DNA of 64,000 nucleotides from Synechococcus sp. MEDNS5 (GTDB taxonomy: Bacteria > Cyanobacteriota > Cyanobacteriia > PCC-6307 > Cyanobiaceae): positions 372,001-436,000 of the forward strand of contig NZ_CP047952.1 of assembly GCF_014279875.1 (NCBI RefSeq), given 5' to 3'. The notes beneath the pieces are model-generated. The model was given only the letters and a program-made list of their open reading frames with translations, did no database searches and was not told the origin of the DNA. Shown here piece after piece: positions 36,699-46,820 of the stretch; within the stretch, counting starts at the first letter, position 1, and each line of letters starts with the position of its first letter. Position numbers and translations under genes: made by a program.

Positions 36699-37229
36699 CG
36701 GCGTGGTTTGCCCTTCGTTGGCGTGCCGGCACCAGTCTTGAAAGTCGTTGACCAGCTGACGGCCGACTCTGCCTTTGATCGTGATCAGGATGCCGTTGAG
36801 GATGGATTCTCCAGTGCTTTCCAGAACCCGCTTGGGGATCAGTCGAAGCAGCGGGGGTTGACTGACATTGACCGCTAGCGTTGCCTGCCCCTGCAGGCCG
36901 CGCTCCGTCGCTTCCAGCAAGGCCTCGAGGTTGAGTTGGAAGTCATCAACGAGTCCCAGTCCGTCGAGGGTCGCATCTGTGGCCTTGATGCTGAGGATGC
37001 CTTCACTGAGCCCGACGGCCAGGGAAACGACAGGTCGCACCTGCAGTTGAAACACCTGGAGTGTGGTGACTGTGTAGGTGTAGGTCCCTTCGCCTGTTTT
37101 CGAGAGCTGACGGGGATCGAGCAGAGCTTTGATCACGCGATCCTTCTCTTGCAGGTAAGCCCCCAGGAGGGCCTTCTGGGCCACAACCGGAAGATCGAGC
37201 TTTTGACTGGCGTTGAAGGCCAGAGCCAT
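36660..37229 (-). CDS. DUF1997-family protein
   Basis: 189-residue soluble protein of a family found in cyanobacteria and plant chloroplasts, with no known function. It has the START-like pattern [42 protein letters not shown] and a helix near the end ([24 protein letters not shown]). Start ATG 37229. Convergent with rnhB (39-base overlap) and divergent from pheA. Family call by recognition only. Confidence 0.7.
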   Translation of the reverse strand: MALAFNASQKLDLPVVAQKALLGAYLQEKDRVIKALLDPRQLSKTGEGTYTYTVTTLQVFQLQVRPVVSLAVGLSEGILSIKATDATLDGLGLVDDFQLNLEALLEATERGLQGQATLAVNVSQPPLLRLIPKRVLESTGESILNGILITIKGRVGRQLVNDFQDWCRHANEGQTTPSTRDSITGKQPG

Positions 37230-37279
37230 GGACCTTCCGCTGACGCGGCATGATCCTATCGATGCAAGGGACGGTCTTC

Positions 37280-38119
37280 ATGCCGATGCGTTTGGCCTTT
37301 CTGGGGCCAGAGGGAACCTACGGAGAACGGGCAGCGAGGGAGATGCTCACTCTTGAAGACATCCCCGATGGAGAGCTTGTGGCGTGCACTGGATTGCGCG
37401 CGGTTGTGGACCATGTGGCCGATGGCCGCTGCGATGGTGCTGTGGTTCCCGTGGAGAACTCAGTGGAGGGGGGCGTGACCGCCAGCCTCGATGCTCTCTG
37501 GTCCCATCGGGACCTTTCGATTCGCAGAGCCGTGGTGCTCCCGATTCGTCATGCCCTGCTCAGCAGCGGATCGTTGGATGACATTACGGAGGTGCTCTCC
37601 CATCCCCAGGCCTTGGCGCAATGCAGCGGATGGCTTTCCACCAATCTTCCTAGAGCCTTGCAGCTTCCCACCAGCTCAACGGCTGAAGCCGCTCGGATGG
37701 TGCGGGGGAGCCGCTTTCGTGCAGCGATCGCTGATCGCGCCGTTGGGGCACGCCTGGAGTTGCAGCAGCTTGCATTCCCGGTGAATGACGTGGCTGCGAA
37801 CTGCACCCGCTTTCTGCTTCTGAAACGGGGTGAACGGCTGCGGGACGGCGATGTTGCCAGCCTGGCTTTTTCGTTGCATCGCAATGCACCTGGTGCACTG
37901 ATCGAGGCCCTCCAGGCCATCGCTGGGCTTGGACTGAACATGAATCGAATCGAATCACGACCTTCCAAGAGGGAGCTCGGCGAATATGTGTTTTTTGTGG
38001 ATGTGGAGCTCCCGAAGGGGATGGCTTCGGTAAGTCTTGATGCACTCGAGTCCCACCTTGAACCGCTCTGTGAGCATCTGGCCCAGTTTGGTGCCTATCC
38101 GAGCTCAGATCTGTCCTGA
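37280..38119 (+). CDS. pheA: Prephenate dehydratase
   Basis: Converts prephenate to phenylpyruvate for phenylalanine synthesis. About 279 residues: dehydratase domain MRLAFLGPEGTYGERAA, VPVENSVEGGVTASLDAL, the SSTAEAARMV block and the TRFLLLKRG motif, then a C-terminal ACT domain (ALIEALQAIAGLGLNMNRIESRPSK with the ESRP motif that binds phenylalanine for feedback inhibition). Start ATG 37280 (ATG 37286 also possible); an upstream extension to 37250 is less likely. No chorismate mutase domain. Its end overlaps the convergent methyltransferase gene by 25 bases. Confidence 0.95.
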   Translation: MPMRLAFLGPEGTYGERAAREMLTLEDIPDGELVACTGLRAVVDHVADGRCDGAVVPVENSVEGGVTASLDALWSHRDLSIRRAVVLPIRHALLSSGSLDDITEVLSHPQALAQCSGWLSTNLPRALQLPTSSTAEAARMVRGSRFRAAIADRAVGARLELQQLAFPVNDVAANCTRFLLLKRGERLRDGDVASLAFSLHRNAPGALIEALQAIAGLGLNMNRIESRPSKRELGEYVFFVDVELPKGMASVSLDALESHLEPLCEHLAQFGAYPSSDLS

Positions 38120-39060
38120 ACGTTATCGAGGCGAAACACACCGAACTGCATCATTTCCCGGGCAAAGGCCCAGCGCATCAACAGCAGGGTCGGTGTTTCG
38201 CGCAACCCCTGAAGGATGGCCGAGGGGCCGAGTCGCAACACCGCTGCGGGGCGCCGTAGGCCTTCCAGAATTGACTCGTTCCATGAGGGCAAAGTCGCCT
38301 GGTTCCAATTGGCCACTGCGATCGGACCTTTGGAATAGGCACTGGTTTCCAGATTGTGTTGCAGCCCACGGATGCTGGCGAATTCAGGGTGCGCCCATTG
38401 GGTGAGCAGCTGATGCATCACCCAGCGCTCTTGGCCATTCAAAGGTCCATCCAGCGGGTCACGACGATTCCAATCGGCGACGGCCAGGATTCCACCAGGA
38501 CGGAGCATGCGCAGCAACTCATCGGCATAACGCTGTTTGTCCGGCATGTGCGGACCGGCTTCAACACTCCAAACAGCGTCAAATCCCCCATCGTTCAGTT
38601 CCAGATCCAGGGCATCCATGACGGCGAACCGGCAGGTCATTCCCTCCGGAGTTAGCTCGGTGGCTCGCCGGATCTGCCCTGGGCTGATGCTCACTCCCAG
38701 AACGTCAAAGCCGTAATCCCGGGCAAGAATCCTGGCGCTGCCGCCGATGCCGCAACCCACATCCAGCACTTTCGCTCCTGTGGGCAGGCGATCCAGGCCG
38801 CTCCAACGAACCAATTCATGGACGAAATCGGCCTTGGCACGACGGAAATCCTTGCTGCGGGGAGGATTTCCGTAGTGACCTAGGTGAACATGCTCGCCCC
38901 AAAGGGTTTCAAGAAGTTTGTCCTCCGTCCAGGCGTCGTAAGCCGAAGCAACACTCTCACTGGAGAGGTACGCGCGATTACGCCGAGACCACAGCGCATA
39001 CCCGCCGGCGATAGCAACCACACCGATCGCGGCTGGTCCGAGAAAAGCGGGCAGGGGCAT
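38095..39060 (-). CDS. MPBQ/MSBQ-type methyltransferase (plastoquinone/tocopherol)
   Basis: 321 residues: one N-terminal membrane anchor (AFLGPAAIGVVAIAGGYALW), then a SAM-methyltransferase fold with KVLDVGCGIGGSARILARDYGF, VWSVEAGPHMPDKQRYADELLR and GGILAVADWNRRD. This arrangement closely resembles Synechocystis Sll0418, the 2-methyl-6-phytyl- and solanesyl-benzoquinone methyltransferase of tocopherol and plastoquinone synthesis. Marine picocyanobacteria may use it mainly for plastoquinone (inference). Its ATG overlaps the LON-domain gene stop by one base (TGATG). Confidence 0.85.
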   Translation of the reverse strand: MPLPAFLGPAAIGVVAIAGGYALWSRRNRAYLSSESVASAYDAWTEDKLLETLWGEHVHLGHYGNPPRSKDFRRAKADFVHELVRWSGLDRLPTGAKVLDVGCGIGGSARILARDYGFDVLGVSISPGQIRRATELTPEGMTCRFAVMDALDLELNDGGFDAVWSVEAGPHMPDKQRYADELLRMLRPGGILAVADWNRRDPLDGPLNGQERWVMHQLLTQWAHPEFASIRGLQHNLETSAYSKGPIAVANWNQATLPSWNESILEGLRRPAAVLRLGPSAILQGLRETPTLLLMRWAFAREMMQFGVFRLDNVQDRSELG

Positions 39061-39722
39061 CAGCCGTCATCCGAATTGGAGGACGACAGAGTGTCCCGCA
39101 GGACGGTGCGAGCTGCCAGTTGACGGCGTGTTTCATCCAGCATGCTGAACTCCTGTTCAAGTCTGCTGCGGGTGCTGGTGAGCTCAAGAAGTTCCTGTTG
39201 CTGATCGGCAACGGGGCCGCCCAGGTGAGCACCGATCCAGAAGGAGAGCTCCCTGGGGAGATCAGGAAGATCGTCCGGAAGTGCAGTCGGTGAATCGGTG
39301 AGTTTGCCAGTGAGCTCGACGACATCCTTCAAGGCAGATGCAACCGATTCCGTCAGGGAGTGGAGCGAATGAATGTCTTCAACTGGATCGTCTTCGATCC
39401 AACTGACCATGGCAGAACGGAAGGGCGTGTCACGGGTCACGTTCAGAACCCGGAAGCGCTGCTGGCCAAGTGTGACGATGTTGCTTCGCCCATCCTCACC
39501 GGTTTGATGCTGAATCACTTCGGCACAGCAGCCGATGGAGGCCATGCTTTGGCTGCGAGGATCCCACCGGACGACGCCGAAGCGCCTGTCAGTCTCCAGG
39601 ACGCTTTGGAGCATCATCCGGTAGCGAGATTCAAAGATGTGCAATGGCAGCACATCGCTCGGGAAGAGCACGACGTCCGGCAGAGGGAAAAGAGGAAGTT
39701 CTCTGACGGACAGGTCAGCCAC
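39060..39722 (-). CDS. LON-domain (Lon substrate-binding) protein
   Basis: 220 residues consisting of the N-terminal domain of Lon protease without ATPase or protease parts: ELPLFPLPDVVLFPSDVLPLHIFESRYRMM, FGVVRWD, and IGCCAEVIQHQ, VTLGQQRFRVLNV, followed by a helical C-terminus with an acidic end (SSSNSDDG). Such stand-alone proteins are widespread in cyanobacteria; their role is unknown. ATG 39722. Lies upstream of the methyltransferase gene (one-base overlap) and downstream of rpsJ by 57 bases. Confidence 0.88.
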   Translation of the reverse strand: MADLSVRELPLFPLPDVVLFPSDVLPLHIFESRYRMMLQSVLETDRRFGVVRWDPRSQSMASIGCCAEVIQHQTGEDGRSNIVTLGQQRFRVLNVTRDTPFRSAMVSWIEDDPVEDIHSLHSLTESVASALKDVVELTGKLTDSPTALPDDLPDLPRELSFWIGAHLGGPVADQQQELLELTSTRSRLEQEFSMLDETRRQLAARTVLRDTLSSSNSDDG

Positions 39723-39778
39723 GCACGCATCAATCGGGGAATTGATCCTAGGAAGCTGACCGGTTCATCGAGCTGACT

Positions 39779-40099
39779 TCAAAGCTTCACTTCGATATCA
39801 ACGCCACTGGGAAGATCCAGCTTCATCAAAGCGTCGATGGTTTTGGCTGAAGGGCTGTAGATGTCGATGATGCGCCGATGGGTGCGGGTCTCGAAGTGTT
39901 CACGGGAATCCTTGTCCACGTGAGGGGAACGCAGCACGCAGTAGATCTTGCGCTTGGTGGGGAGGGGGATGGGGCCGATGGCAGTCGCTGCCGTGGTGTC
40001 GGCCGTTTCAATGATCTTGTCGCAAGAGAGATCCAGCATGCGGCGATCAAACGCCTTGAGACGGATGCGGATCTTCTGCTGAGCAATGGCAGTTGACAT
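39779..40099 (-). CDS. rpsJ: 30S ribosomal protein S10
   Basis: 106-residue small-subunit protein; also the NusB partner in antitermination. Clear family pattern: [44 protein letters not shown] and the ending [17 protein letters not shown]. Last gene of the str operon on the minus strand. A 151-base gap with a hairpin separates it from tuf. A small inverted repeat at 40113-40127 includes its Shine-Dalgarno-like GGAG. Confidence 0.97.
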   Translation of the reverse strand: MSTAIAQQKIRIRLKAFDRRMLDLSCDKIIETADTTAATAIGPIPLPTKRKIYCVLRSPHVDKDSREHFETRTHRRIIDIYSPSAKTIDALMKLDLPSGVDIEVKL

Positions 40100-40112
40100 G
40101 AAGCGCGATGGA

Positions 40113-40127
40113 ATCTCCTGAGGAGAT
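40113..40127 (-). promoter_or_regulatory. Inverted repeat containing the rpsJ ribosome-binding-like GGAG
   Basis: Minus strand ATCTCC-TCA-GGAGAT, 13 bases before the rpsJ ATG. The right arm contains the only GGAG near the start. Folding would hide it. Spacing to ATG is long for a ribosome-binding site, so this is tentative. Confidence 0.4.
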
Positions 40128-40198
40128 CACGAGAGGTGGATTGTCGAGGTGCAGTTCAGCTTGTTCGCAAACACTGCTGACTCCATTTCAAAAGATTA

Positions 40199-40230
40199 GG
40201 GGATGAACCGACCGTGGTCGGATCATCCCC
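40199..40230 (-). terminator. Strong hairpin after tuf, possible partial terminator
   Basis: GGGGATGA-A-CCGACC-GT-GGTCGG-A-TCATCCCC: a near-perfect 15-bp stem with one A-A bulge, 20 bases after the tuf stop. On the minus strand only TAATCTTTTG follows, a weak T run. It may act as an attenuator or processing site between tuf and rpsJ. Confidence 0.6.
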
Positions 40231-40249
40231 GCGTCTGGATGGCTTTAGA

Positions 40250-41449
<1,200 letters not shown>

Positions 41450-41492
41450 TTTTTGTGAAGAATCGAGGGGGTGAATTAAGGGGGGTTAGAGA

Positions 41493-43568
41493 TCAGGAAT
41501 TGCCCTGATTCTTGGAGATGATGGCCTCGGCCACGTTGCGAGGAACATCCTCGTAGTGGCTGAATTCCATCGAGAAAATACCCCGACCCTGGGTCATGGA
41601 TCGGAGTTCGGTGGCGTAGCCGAACATCTCGGCCAGGGGCACCTTGGCCGAGACTTTCGACGTGCCATCGTCAATCGCCTGACCTTCAACCTGACCCCGA
41701 CGGGAGGACAGGTCGCCGATGACCGAGCCGAGGAAATCCTCGGGAACCTCGACCTCGACCTTCATCATCGGTTCAAGAAGCACAGGATTGCACTTCTTGA
41801 CGGCATCTTTGAAGGCCATGGAGCCTGCGATCTTGAACGCCATCTCCGAGGAGTCGACGTCGTGATAGGAGCCGTCGACCATCGTGACTTTCACGTCGAT
41901 CAGCGGGTAACCGGCAATCACGCCGGATTCGCAGGTCTCCTTCATGCCCATTTCAGAGGGCTTGATGTATTCCTTGGGAACAACACCACCAACGATCTTG
42001 TTGATGAATTCGAATCCGGATTCCGGCTCACCGGGTTCCATTTCGATCACCACATGACCGTACTGGCCTTTACCTCCGGTCTGGCGGGAGAACTTGCCCT
42101 CGCCCCGTGAGGACGCGCGGATTGTCTCCCGGTAGGACACCTGCGGTGCACCGATGTTGGCTTCGACCTTGAACTCCCGAAGCATCCTGTCCACCAGGAT
42201 CTCCAGATGAAGTTCTCCCATGCCGGCAATCACGGTCTGACCTGTCTCTTGGTCAGTGTTCACGCGGAAAGTGGGGTCTTCTTCTGCCAGAGCCACCAGT
42301 GCCTTGGAGAGTTTCTCCATGTCTCCTTTGGTCTTGGGCTCCACGGCCACTGAGATCACCGGTTCAGGAACGAACAGGGTCTCGAGGACAATCGGATCTT
42401 CAGCGGAACAAAGGGTGTCTCCGGTGGTGGTGGCCTTGAGGCCAAGCACGGCCCCGAGGTCGCCGGCGCGCAGCTCGTCGACCTCTTCACGATCGTCGGC
42501 TTTCAGCACCACCAGACGGGAAATGCGCTCCTTGGAATCCTTCGTGGAGTTCAAGACGTAGCTGCCCTTCTGCAGCACACCGGAGTACATCCGAACAAAG
42601 GTGAGTTTGCCGTAAGGATCAGCCATCACCTTGAAGGCGAGTGCACTGAAGGGAGCGCTGTCATCGGAAGGACGAACCGCTTCTTCTCCGCTGGGAAGTA
42701 AACCCTGAATCGGGGGAACATCGATCGGAGCCGGAAGGTAGTCGACAACAGCATCGAGAACCAGTTGTACACCCTTGTTCTTGAAGGCAGAGCCACACAG
42801 CACGGGCACCAAGCCATGCTTCAGCACGCCCTTGCGGATTCCGGCTTTGAGCTCCTCAACGCTGAGTTCGCCAGTTTCGAGGAACTTCTCGATCAGCGCT
42901 TCGTCGGTCTCTGCGACGGCTTCCATGAGGTAGTTGCGCCATTCAGCGACCTGATCCTTCATGTCGTCAGGGACATCCGTCACTTCGATGTTCTGACCAA
43001 GGTCATCCTTGTAGATGTGGGCCTTGTTCTCAACCAGATCGATAATGCCGCTTAGATCACCCTCAGCACCGATGGGGAGTTGGATCGGGGCCGCATTGGC
43101 TTTGAGTCGATCCTTGATCTGACCGTGAACCTTGAGGAAGTCCGCACCAGTGCGGTCCATCTTGTTCACGAACACCATCCGGGGAACGGAATAGCGATCG
43201 GCCTGACGCCAAACGGTTTCTGATTGTGGTTGAACGCCGCCAACAGCACAGAACACAGCGATCACACCATCCAGCACGCGCATGGAGCGCTCCACTTCGA
43301 TCGTGAAGTCGACGTGCCCAGGGGTGTCGATGATGTTGATGCGGTGGTCGTTCCAGCTCGTGGAAATGGCAGCCGCAGTAATCGTGATGCCACGTTCCCG
43401 CTCCTGGGCCATCCAGTCGGTCACGGCGGCGCCATCGTGCACCTCACCGATCTTGTGAACCACACCTGAATAGAACAGGATGCGTTCGGTGGTTGTGGTT
43501 TTGCCGGCATCGATGTGAGCGGCAATACCTATATTTCTGACGCGTTCCAGGGGAAAGGCGCGAGCCAC
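41493..43568 (-). CDS. fusA: Elongation factor G
   Basis: 691-residue translocation GTPase. G1 motif [15 protein letters not shown], switch-[11 protein letters not shown]4 NKMDRTGAD; domain IV and V blocks such as VSYRETIRA and [13 protein letters not shown] are in place. Length normal. Same strand and operon as rpsG (87 bases upstream) and tuf (43 bases downstream). Confidence 0.99.
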   Translation of the reverse strand: MARAFPLERVRNIGIAAHIDAGKTTTTERILFYSGVVHKIGEVHDGAAVTDWMAQERERGITITAAAISTSWNDHRINIIDTPGHVDFTIEVERSMRVLDGVIAVFCAVGGVQPQSETVWRQADRYSVPRMVFVNKMDRTGADFLKVHGQIKDRLKANAAPIQLPIGAEGDLSGIIDLVENKAHIYKDDLGQNIEVTDVPDDMKDQVAEWRNYLMEAVAETDEALIEKFLETGELSVEELKAGIRKGVLKHGLVPVLCGSAFKNKGVQLVLDAVVDYLPAPIDVPPIQGLLPSGEEAVRPSDDSAPFSALAFKVMADPYGKLTFVRMYSGVLQKGSYVLNSTKDSKERISRLVVLKADDREEVDELRAGDLGAVLGLKATTTGDTLCSAEDPIVLETLFVPEPVISVAVEPKTKGDMEKLSKALVALAEEDPTFRVNTDQETGQTVIAGMGELHLEILVDRMLREFKVEANIGAPQVSYRETIRASSRGEGKFSRQTGGKGQYGHVVIEMEPGEPESGFEFINKIVGGVVPKEYIKPSEMGMKETCESGVIAGYPLIDVKVTMVDGSYHDVDSSEMAFKIAGSMAFKDAVKKCNPVLLEPMMKVEVEVPEDFLGSVIGDLSSRRGQVEGQAIDDGTSKVSAKVPLAEMFGYATELRSMTQGRGIFSMEFSHYEDVPRNVAEAIISKNQGNS

Positions 43569-43622
43569 AGGAAACTCCGGGGTGGGGCGTTAAAAGGCGG
43601 GTGAGACTCTACAGCTCAGCCC

Positions 43623-43639
43623 CCGGCCGGTGAGGCCGG
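43623..43639 (-). promoter_or_regulatory. GC-rich hairpin between rpsG and fusA
   Basis: CCGGCC-GGTGA-GGCCGG, a perfect 6-bp stem about 15 bases after the rpsG stop on the minus strand and 55 bases before the fusA ATG. No T run; probably an RNA-stability or processing element rather than a terminator. Confidence 0.5.
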
Positions 43640-43654
43640 CAGGGCGACCGCGGA

Positions 43655-44125
43655 TCAGTAGCGGTAGTGGGCGAAGGCTTTGTTGGCCTCGGCCATTTTG
43701 TGAGTCTCTTCGCGCTTGCGTACAGCGCTGCCGGCCTCATTGGCCGCATCCATCAGTTCACCGGCCAGCTTCTGGGCCATGCTGCGGCCGTTGCGCGCAC
43801 GGGAGAAGCTCACCAGCCAGCGCAGGGCCATGGCTGTTCCCCGTTCCTGACGAACTTCCATCGGCACCTGATAGGTGGCACCACCCACGCGACGTGCTCG
43901 CACTTCCACGAGGGGGGTGGCATTTTTGACTGCCGTTTCGAACAGCTCGATCGGATCACCACCGGTCCGCTCCCCGATCAAGCCGAAGGCATCGGAAAGG
44001 ATGCGTTGCGCCGTGGCCTTCTTGCCGTGTTTCATGAGCCTGGCCACGAGCATCGTTGCAAGGCGATTGTTGAACTGAGGATCCGGGAGGACCGGACGCT
44101 TGACGGCGGCATTACGGCGTGACAT
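43655..44125 (-). CDS. rpsG: 30S ribosomal protein S7
   Basis: 156-residue 16S-rRNA-binding protein. Family blocks: [52 protein letters not shown] and [15 protein letters not shown] 44125. Between rpsL (81 bases upstream) and fusA in the str operon. Confidence 0.98.
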   Translation of the reverse strand: MSRRNAAVKRPVLPDPQFNNRLATMLVARLMKHGKKATAQRILSDAFGLIGERTGGDPIELFETAVKNATPLVEVRARRVGGATYQVPMEVRQERGTAMALRWLVSFSRARNGRSMAQKLAGELMDAANEAGSAVRKREETHKMAEANKAFAHYRY

Positions 44126-44206
44126 GGACTGTCAGTGGGAGGGAACGATGAGGGGTGGATGGATGGTGGATGAAAACAGGCGATCCAATGGACGGATCGC
44201 TCGGTA

Positions 44207-44581
44207 TCACTCCTTGGGCGTCTTGGCGCCGTACTTGGACCGGGACTGTCGGCGATCCTTCACGCCGGCAGTGTCGAGCGTTCCGCGGATGATGTGGTAG
44301 CGAACGCCTGGGAGGTCTTTGACACGGCCTCCGCGGATTAACACAACCGAGTGCTCCTGAAGGTTGTGACCGATGCCTCCGATGTACGCCGTCACCTCAA
44401 AACCGGATGTAAGGCGCACACGGGCCACCTTGCGAAGAGCAGAATTCGGCTTCTTCGGCGTGGAGGTGTACACACGGGTGCAGACCCCGCGACGCTCAGG
44501 GCAGGATTTGAGCGCGGGTGATTTGGTCTTCGCTTTAGAGCTCTGGCGCTCGGTGCGGATTAGTTGCTGAATGGTTGGCAT
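44207..44581 (-). CDS. rpsL: 30S ribosomal protein S12
   Basis: 124-residue decoding-centre protein, first gene of the str operon. [13 protein letters not shown] at the start, [31 protein letters not shown], and [21 protein letters not shown] are diagnostic. ATG 44581 gives the normal N-terminus; the 14-residue upstream extension is spurious. The promoter of the operon should lie in 44582-44660. Confidence 0.98.
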   Translation of the reverse strand: MPTIQQLIRTERQSSKAKTKSPALKSCPERRGVCTRVYTSTPKKPNSALRKVARVRLTSGFEVTAYIGGIGHNLQEHSVVLIRGGRVKDLPGVRYHIIRGTLDTAGVKDRRQSRSKYGAKTPKE

Positions 44582-44660
44582 CGACGGTCGGTATGCGGCC
44601 GGGGACCCGACCTGGTTCGACAATCCACAACATTACCGGGTCGCCCCCCCCCTGCACCGC

Positions 44661-44987
44661 TCAGTTGCGGCTGAAAGCACTTCCACAGGCGCAGCAGCGC
44701 ACCTGATCACTGCTGAGAATCAGGAACCCACCGCCGCTGATGTCGCTTCTGTAGTCGAGGGTGAGTCCTTCAAGCAGCTCGATCTGGGGTTCAGGCGCAT
44801 GAAGAGTGACTCCGTCAGCCCTTGCGATCGGTCTCCCGGAGAGGTGCCCAGGCTGCAGGCGGATCACGTGCTTTTCGCAGTGTCCGTGCTGCAGATCAAG
44901 GTGCATTAGCCCTGGGGTCCCCGCCACGGCAGCCTGGCGACCGAGTTCGGCAGCGGCAGCTGCGGTGATCTGAAGGATTGCGCCCAC
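44661..44987 (-). CDS. A-type iron-sulfur carrier-like protein (HesB/IscA family)
   Basis: 108 residues. The fold pattern ILQITAAAAAELGRQ, IELLEGLTLDYRSDISGGGF and the C-terminal CxC (Cys99 and Cys101 in CCACGSAFS) fit IscA/SufA proteins that bind or carry Fe-S clusters. The usual GGCSG around the first Cys is GHCEK here, so Cys37 is kept but its surroundings are unusual, and the middle loop is short. It lies just upstream of the rpsL promoter region, same strand. Could be a divergent paralog with a different client. Confidence 0.75.
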   Translation of the reverse strand: MGAILQITAAAAAELGRQAAVAGTPGLMHLDLQHGHCEKHVIRLQPGHLSGRPIARADGVTLHAPEPQIELLEGLTLDYRSDISGGGFLILSSDQVRCCACGSAFSRN

Positions 44988-45030
44988 CGTCGTGCATCAA
45001 CAGGTGAATTCAGTTTCGCAGCTTTCCCAG

Positions 45031-46755
45031 TCAGGGTTTGATCAACCCCAAGCCGTTCTGGATCCTCGGCGGTACGCCCCGTCCTGTCATGACGGTCCTG
45101 TTGGCGATGAGCATGGTGGTAGAGCTCCCACCGTCGAGATTCAGGGCGTCGCTCAGGCCCAGTTGCTGGAGGGCCAGCGTGGTTTCCAGCAAGGTTGGAT
45201 CGCTGCCGCTTTGTCCTTCAAGCGTCAGCATCCAGCGGTGCTTTGAGTCTTGCGCCACCACGGTCCGAGGAGCGGCCTGGCCGAGAAATCCTGGGCTGAA
45301 TCCTTCCTGTCGTCCACGTAGCACCACCTGTCCTTTTTTCAGCAACAGGGGGCCGCCCGCCATGACCTGATGGCGTTCTCCCACCGGGCTTGATGCCCTC
45401 AGGCGAATCACGACCTCGTCACCGGGCCTGGCTGGAAGGGGTGCACTGGCGCGAGCCACAACGAGGGATGCGCCTTGGGGAAGAGGAACCCCACGAGCGA
45501 GTTCAGTCCGGGAAAACTGATCGGTGACCCGTCCATCGCGGATCAGGATGGCCTGTTCCTCCCCACTGAGAGATCGGTAGATGGGACCCCATGCCCGGGT
45601 GTACCGGCTCAAGCCCCGCTGTACGTAGCCGCTGTTCAGAAATCCAAGTCCCCAGCGACGTCCACCGTTCACGCGTATCTCTTGATCGAGGCGAAGCCGG
45701 TCGAACAGAAGCGGGCCTGGCCCATCCCAGCCCACGGCTCCACGGTTGAGAATCGGACCGGAAAGCCAGACCCCGTCGAGGCGTACGGCTCCCAGGGGCA
45801 GTTGACGCACACGGTTGAAGAAACCGCCGTTGATGGCGGCCAGGGCGTTCGCTGGCTGGGCGAGCTGGTTGAGGAACCGAAGCCCGGTCTGGGCCCTGAC
45901 AGGGGCCAGTGGACGCAGCAGAAGGCTCTCGTTGCCCAGAGGCCACCCTGCGCGATAGACGCGCAGAGGCTTGACCCCAACCTGCACGGGCCGGATGTCC
46001 AGGATCAGCCCCTCGCGAATTGCCTGCTGGATCTCAGGGGTGAAACGTGCCGCCCGAAAAGGCGAGGTGCGAGCCCTCCCACTGATGACCGATCGGCGCT
46101 GGGTCCCGTCCATGACGATGCGCCACGGGGCTTTGAGCGTGAAAAAGTCGAGGTCGCCACCTCTGCTCGTCAGTCGCAGGGCCTCTTGGAGCGTCTGCGG
46201 GGATAGGCCCAGCCTGCGCAGCAGATTGTTCTGGGATCGGTTGCTCTTCACGCCCAACACCAACCCCTGCTGATCGCGCTGGATCAATGCTGGAGCTGAA
46301 AGGTCGAGCACCACGCGGCCAGCTGTGCTTCCACGGCCCTGGCGGATCGAGACAATCCGCGGTGATGCCAGAGAGAGTTCAAGGGTTGTCTCCCGCCGTT
46401 GCACCGAGACGCCGATGGCGCGGAACCAGGGCCAGGCATCCACCGCTACCTCGTCCTTCAGGGTGCGTGTCTCGAGATCACTGAGGAGTTGATCACGCCC
46501 GAACCATTCGAGCTGCTCACCCGCGGCCGTTGTTGTTCTGCGGAATCCAAGGCGGCCGGTCAGGACGTCTAAGGGCAGCCAGAGTTGATTGGGGGAGTTT
46601 CCCTTGCCTGCGATCCAAAGCCAGGCGCTTTTCTGAGAGATCTCACCGACCCTTACTCTGCTGCCGATGCTCTGATCAGCTTGACGCACTTCAGCGACAG
46701 GAGCAGGCGGGGGAGGCGGTAACGACATGCGCCAGACGCTAGCCGGGCTGATCAA
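45031..46755 (-). CDS. Phosphodiester glycosidase (NAGPA/DUF2233) family protein
   Basis: 574 residues (ATG 46728 would give 565). The C-terminal half is the NAGPA domain: AINGGFFNRVRQLPLGAVR, LGFLNSGYVQRGL, VMAGGPLLLKKGQ and LNLDGGSSTTMLI. Human NAGPA removes a GlcNAc mask from mannose-6-phosphate; bacterial relatives act on cell-wall or exopolysaccharide phosphodiesters, exact role unknown. The N-terminus (SLPPPPPAPVAEV) is Pro-rich; there is no clear signal peptide. Several SH3-like or copper-amine-oxidase-like repeats (e.g. VRVGEISQKSAWL) lie before the domain. Divergent from glutamate synthase. Confidence 0.78.
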   Translation of the reverse strand: MISPASVWRMSLPPPPPAPVAEVRQADQSIGSRVRVGEISQKSAWLWIAGKGNSPNQLWLPLDVLTGRLGFRRTTTAAGEQLEWFGRDQLLSDLETRTLKDEVAVDAWPWFRAIGVSVQRRETTLELSLASPRIVSIRQGRGSTAGRVVLDLSAPALIQRDQQGLVLGVKSNRSQNNLLRRLGLSPQTLQEALRLTSRGGDLDFFTLKAPWRIVMDGTQRRSVISGRARTSPFRAARFTPEIQQAIREGLILDIRPVQVGVKPLRVYRAGWPLGNESLLLRPLAPVRAQTGLRFLNQLAQPANALAAINGGFFNRVRQLPLGAVRLDGVWLSGPILNRGAVGWDGPGPLLFDRLRLDQEIRVNGGRRWGLGFLNSGYVQRGLSRYTRAWGPIYRSLSGEEQAILIRDGRVTDQFSRTELARGVPLPQGASLVVARASAPLPARPGDEVVIRLRASSPVGERHQVMAGGPLLLKKGQVVLRGRQEGFSPGFLGQAAPRTVVAQDSKHRWMLTLEGQSGSDPTLLETTLALQQLGLSDALNLDGGSSTTMLIANRTVMTGRGVPPRIQNGLGLIKP

Positions 46756-46820
46756 TCCTTAGGATTCGAGACTATCCCGCCTTGGATCGCCGATTCCACT
46801 GGTGGTGATTGTCCGAATCC

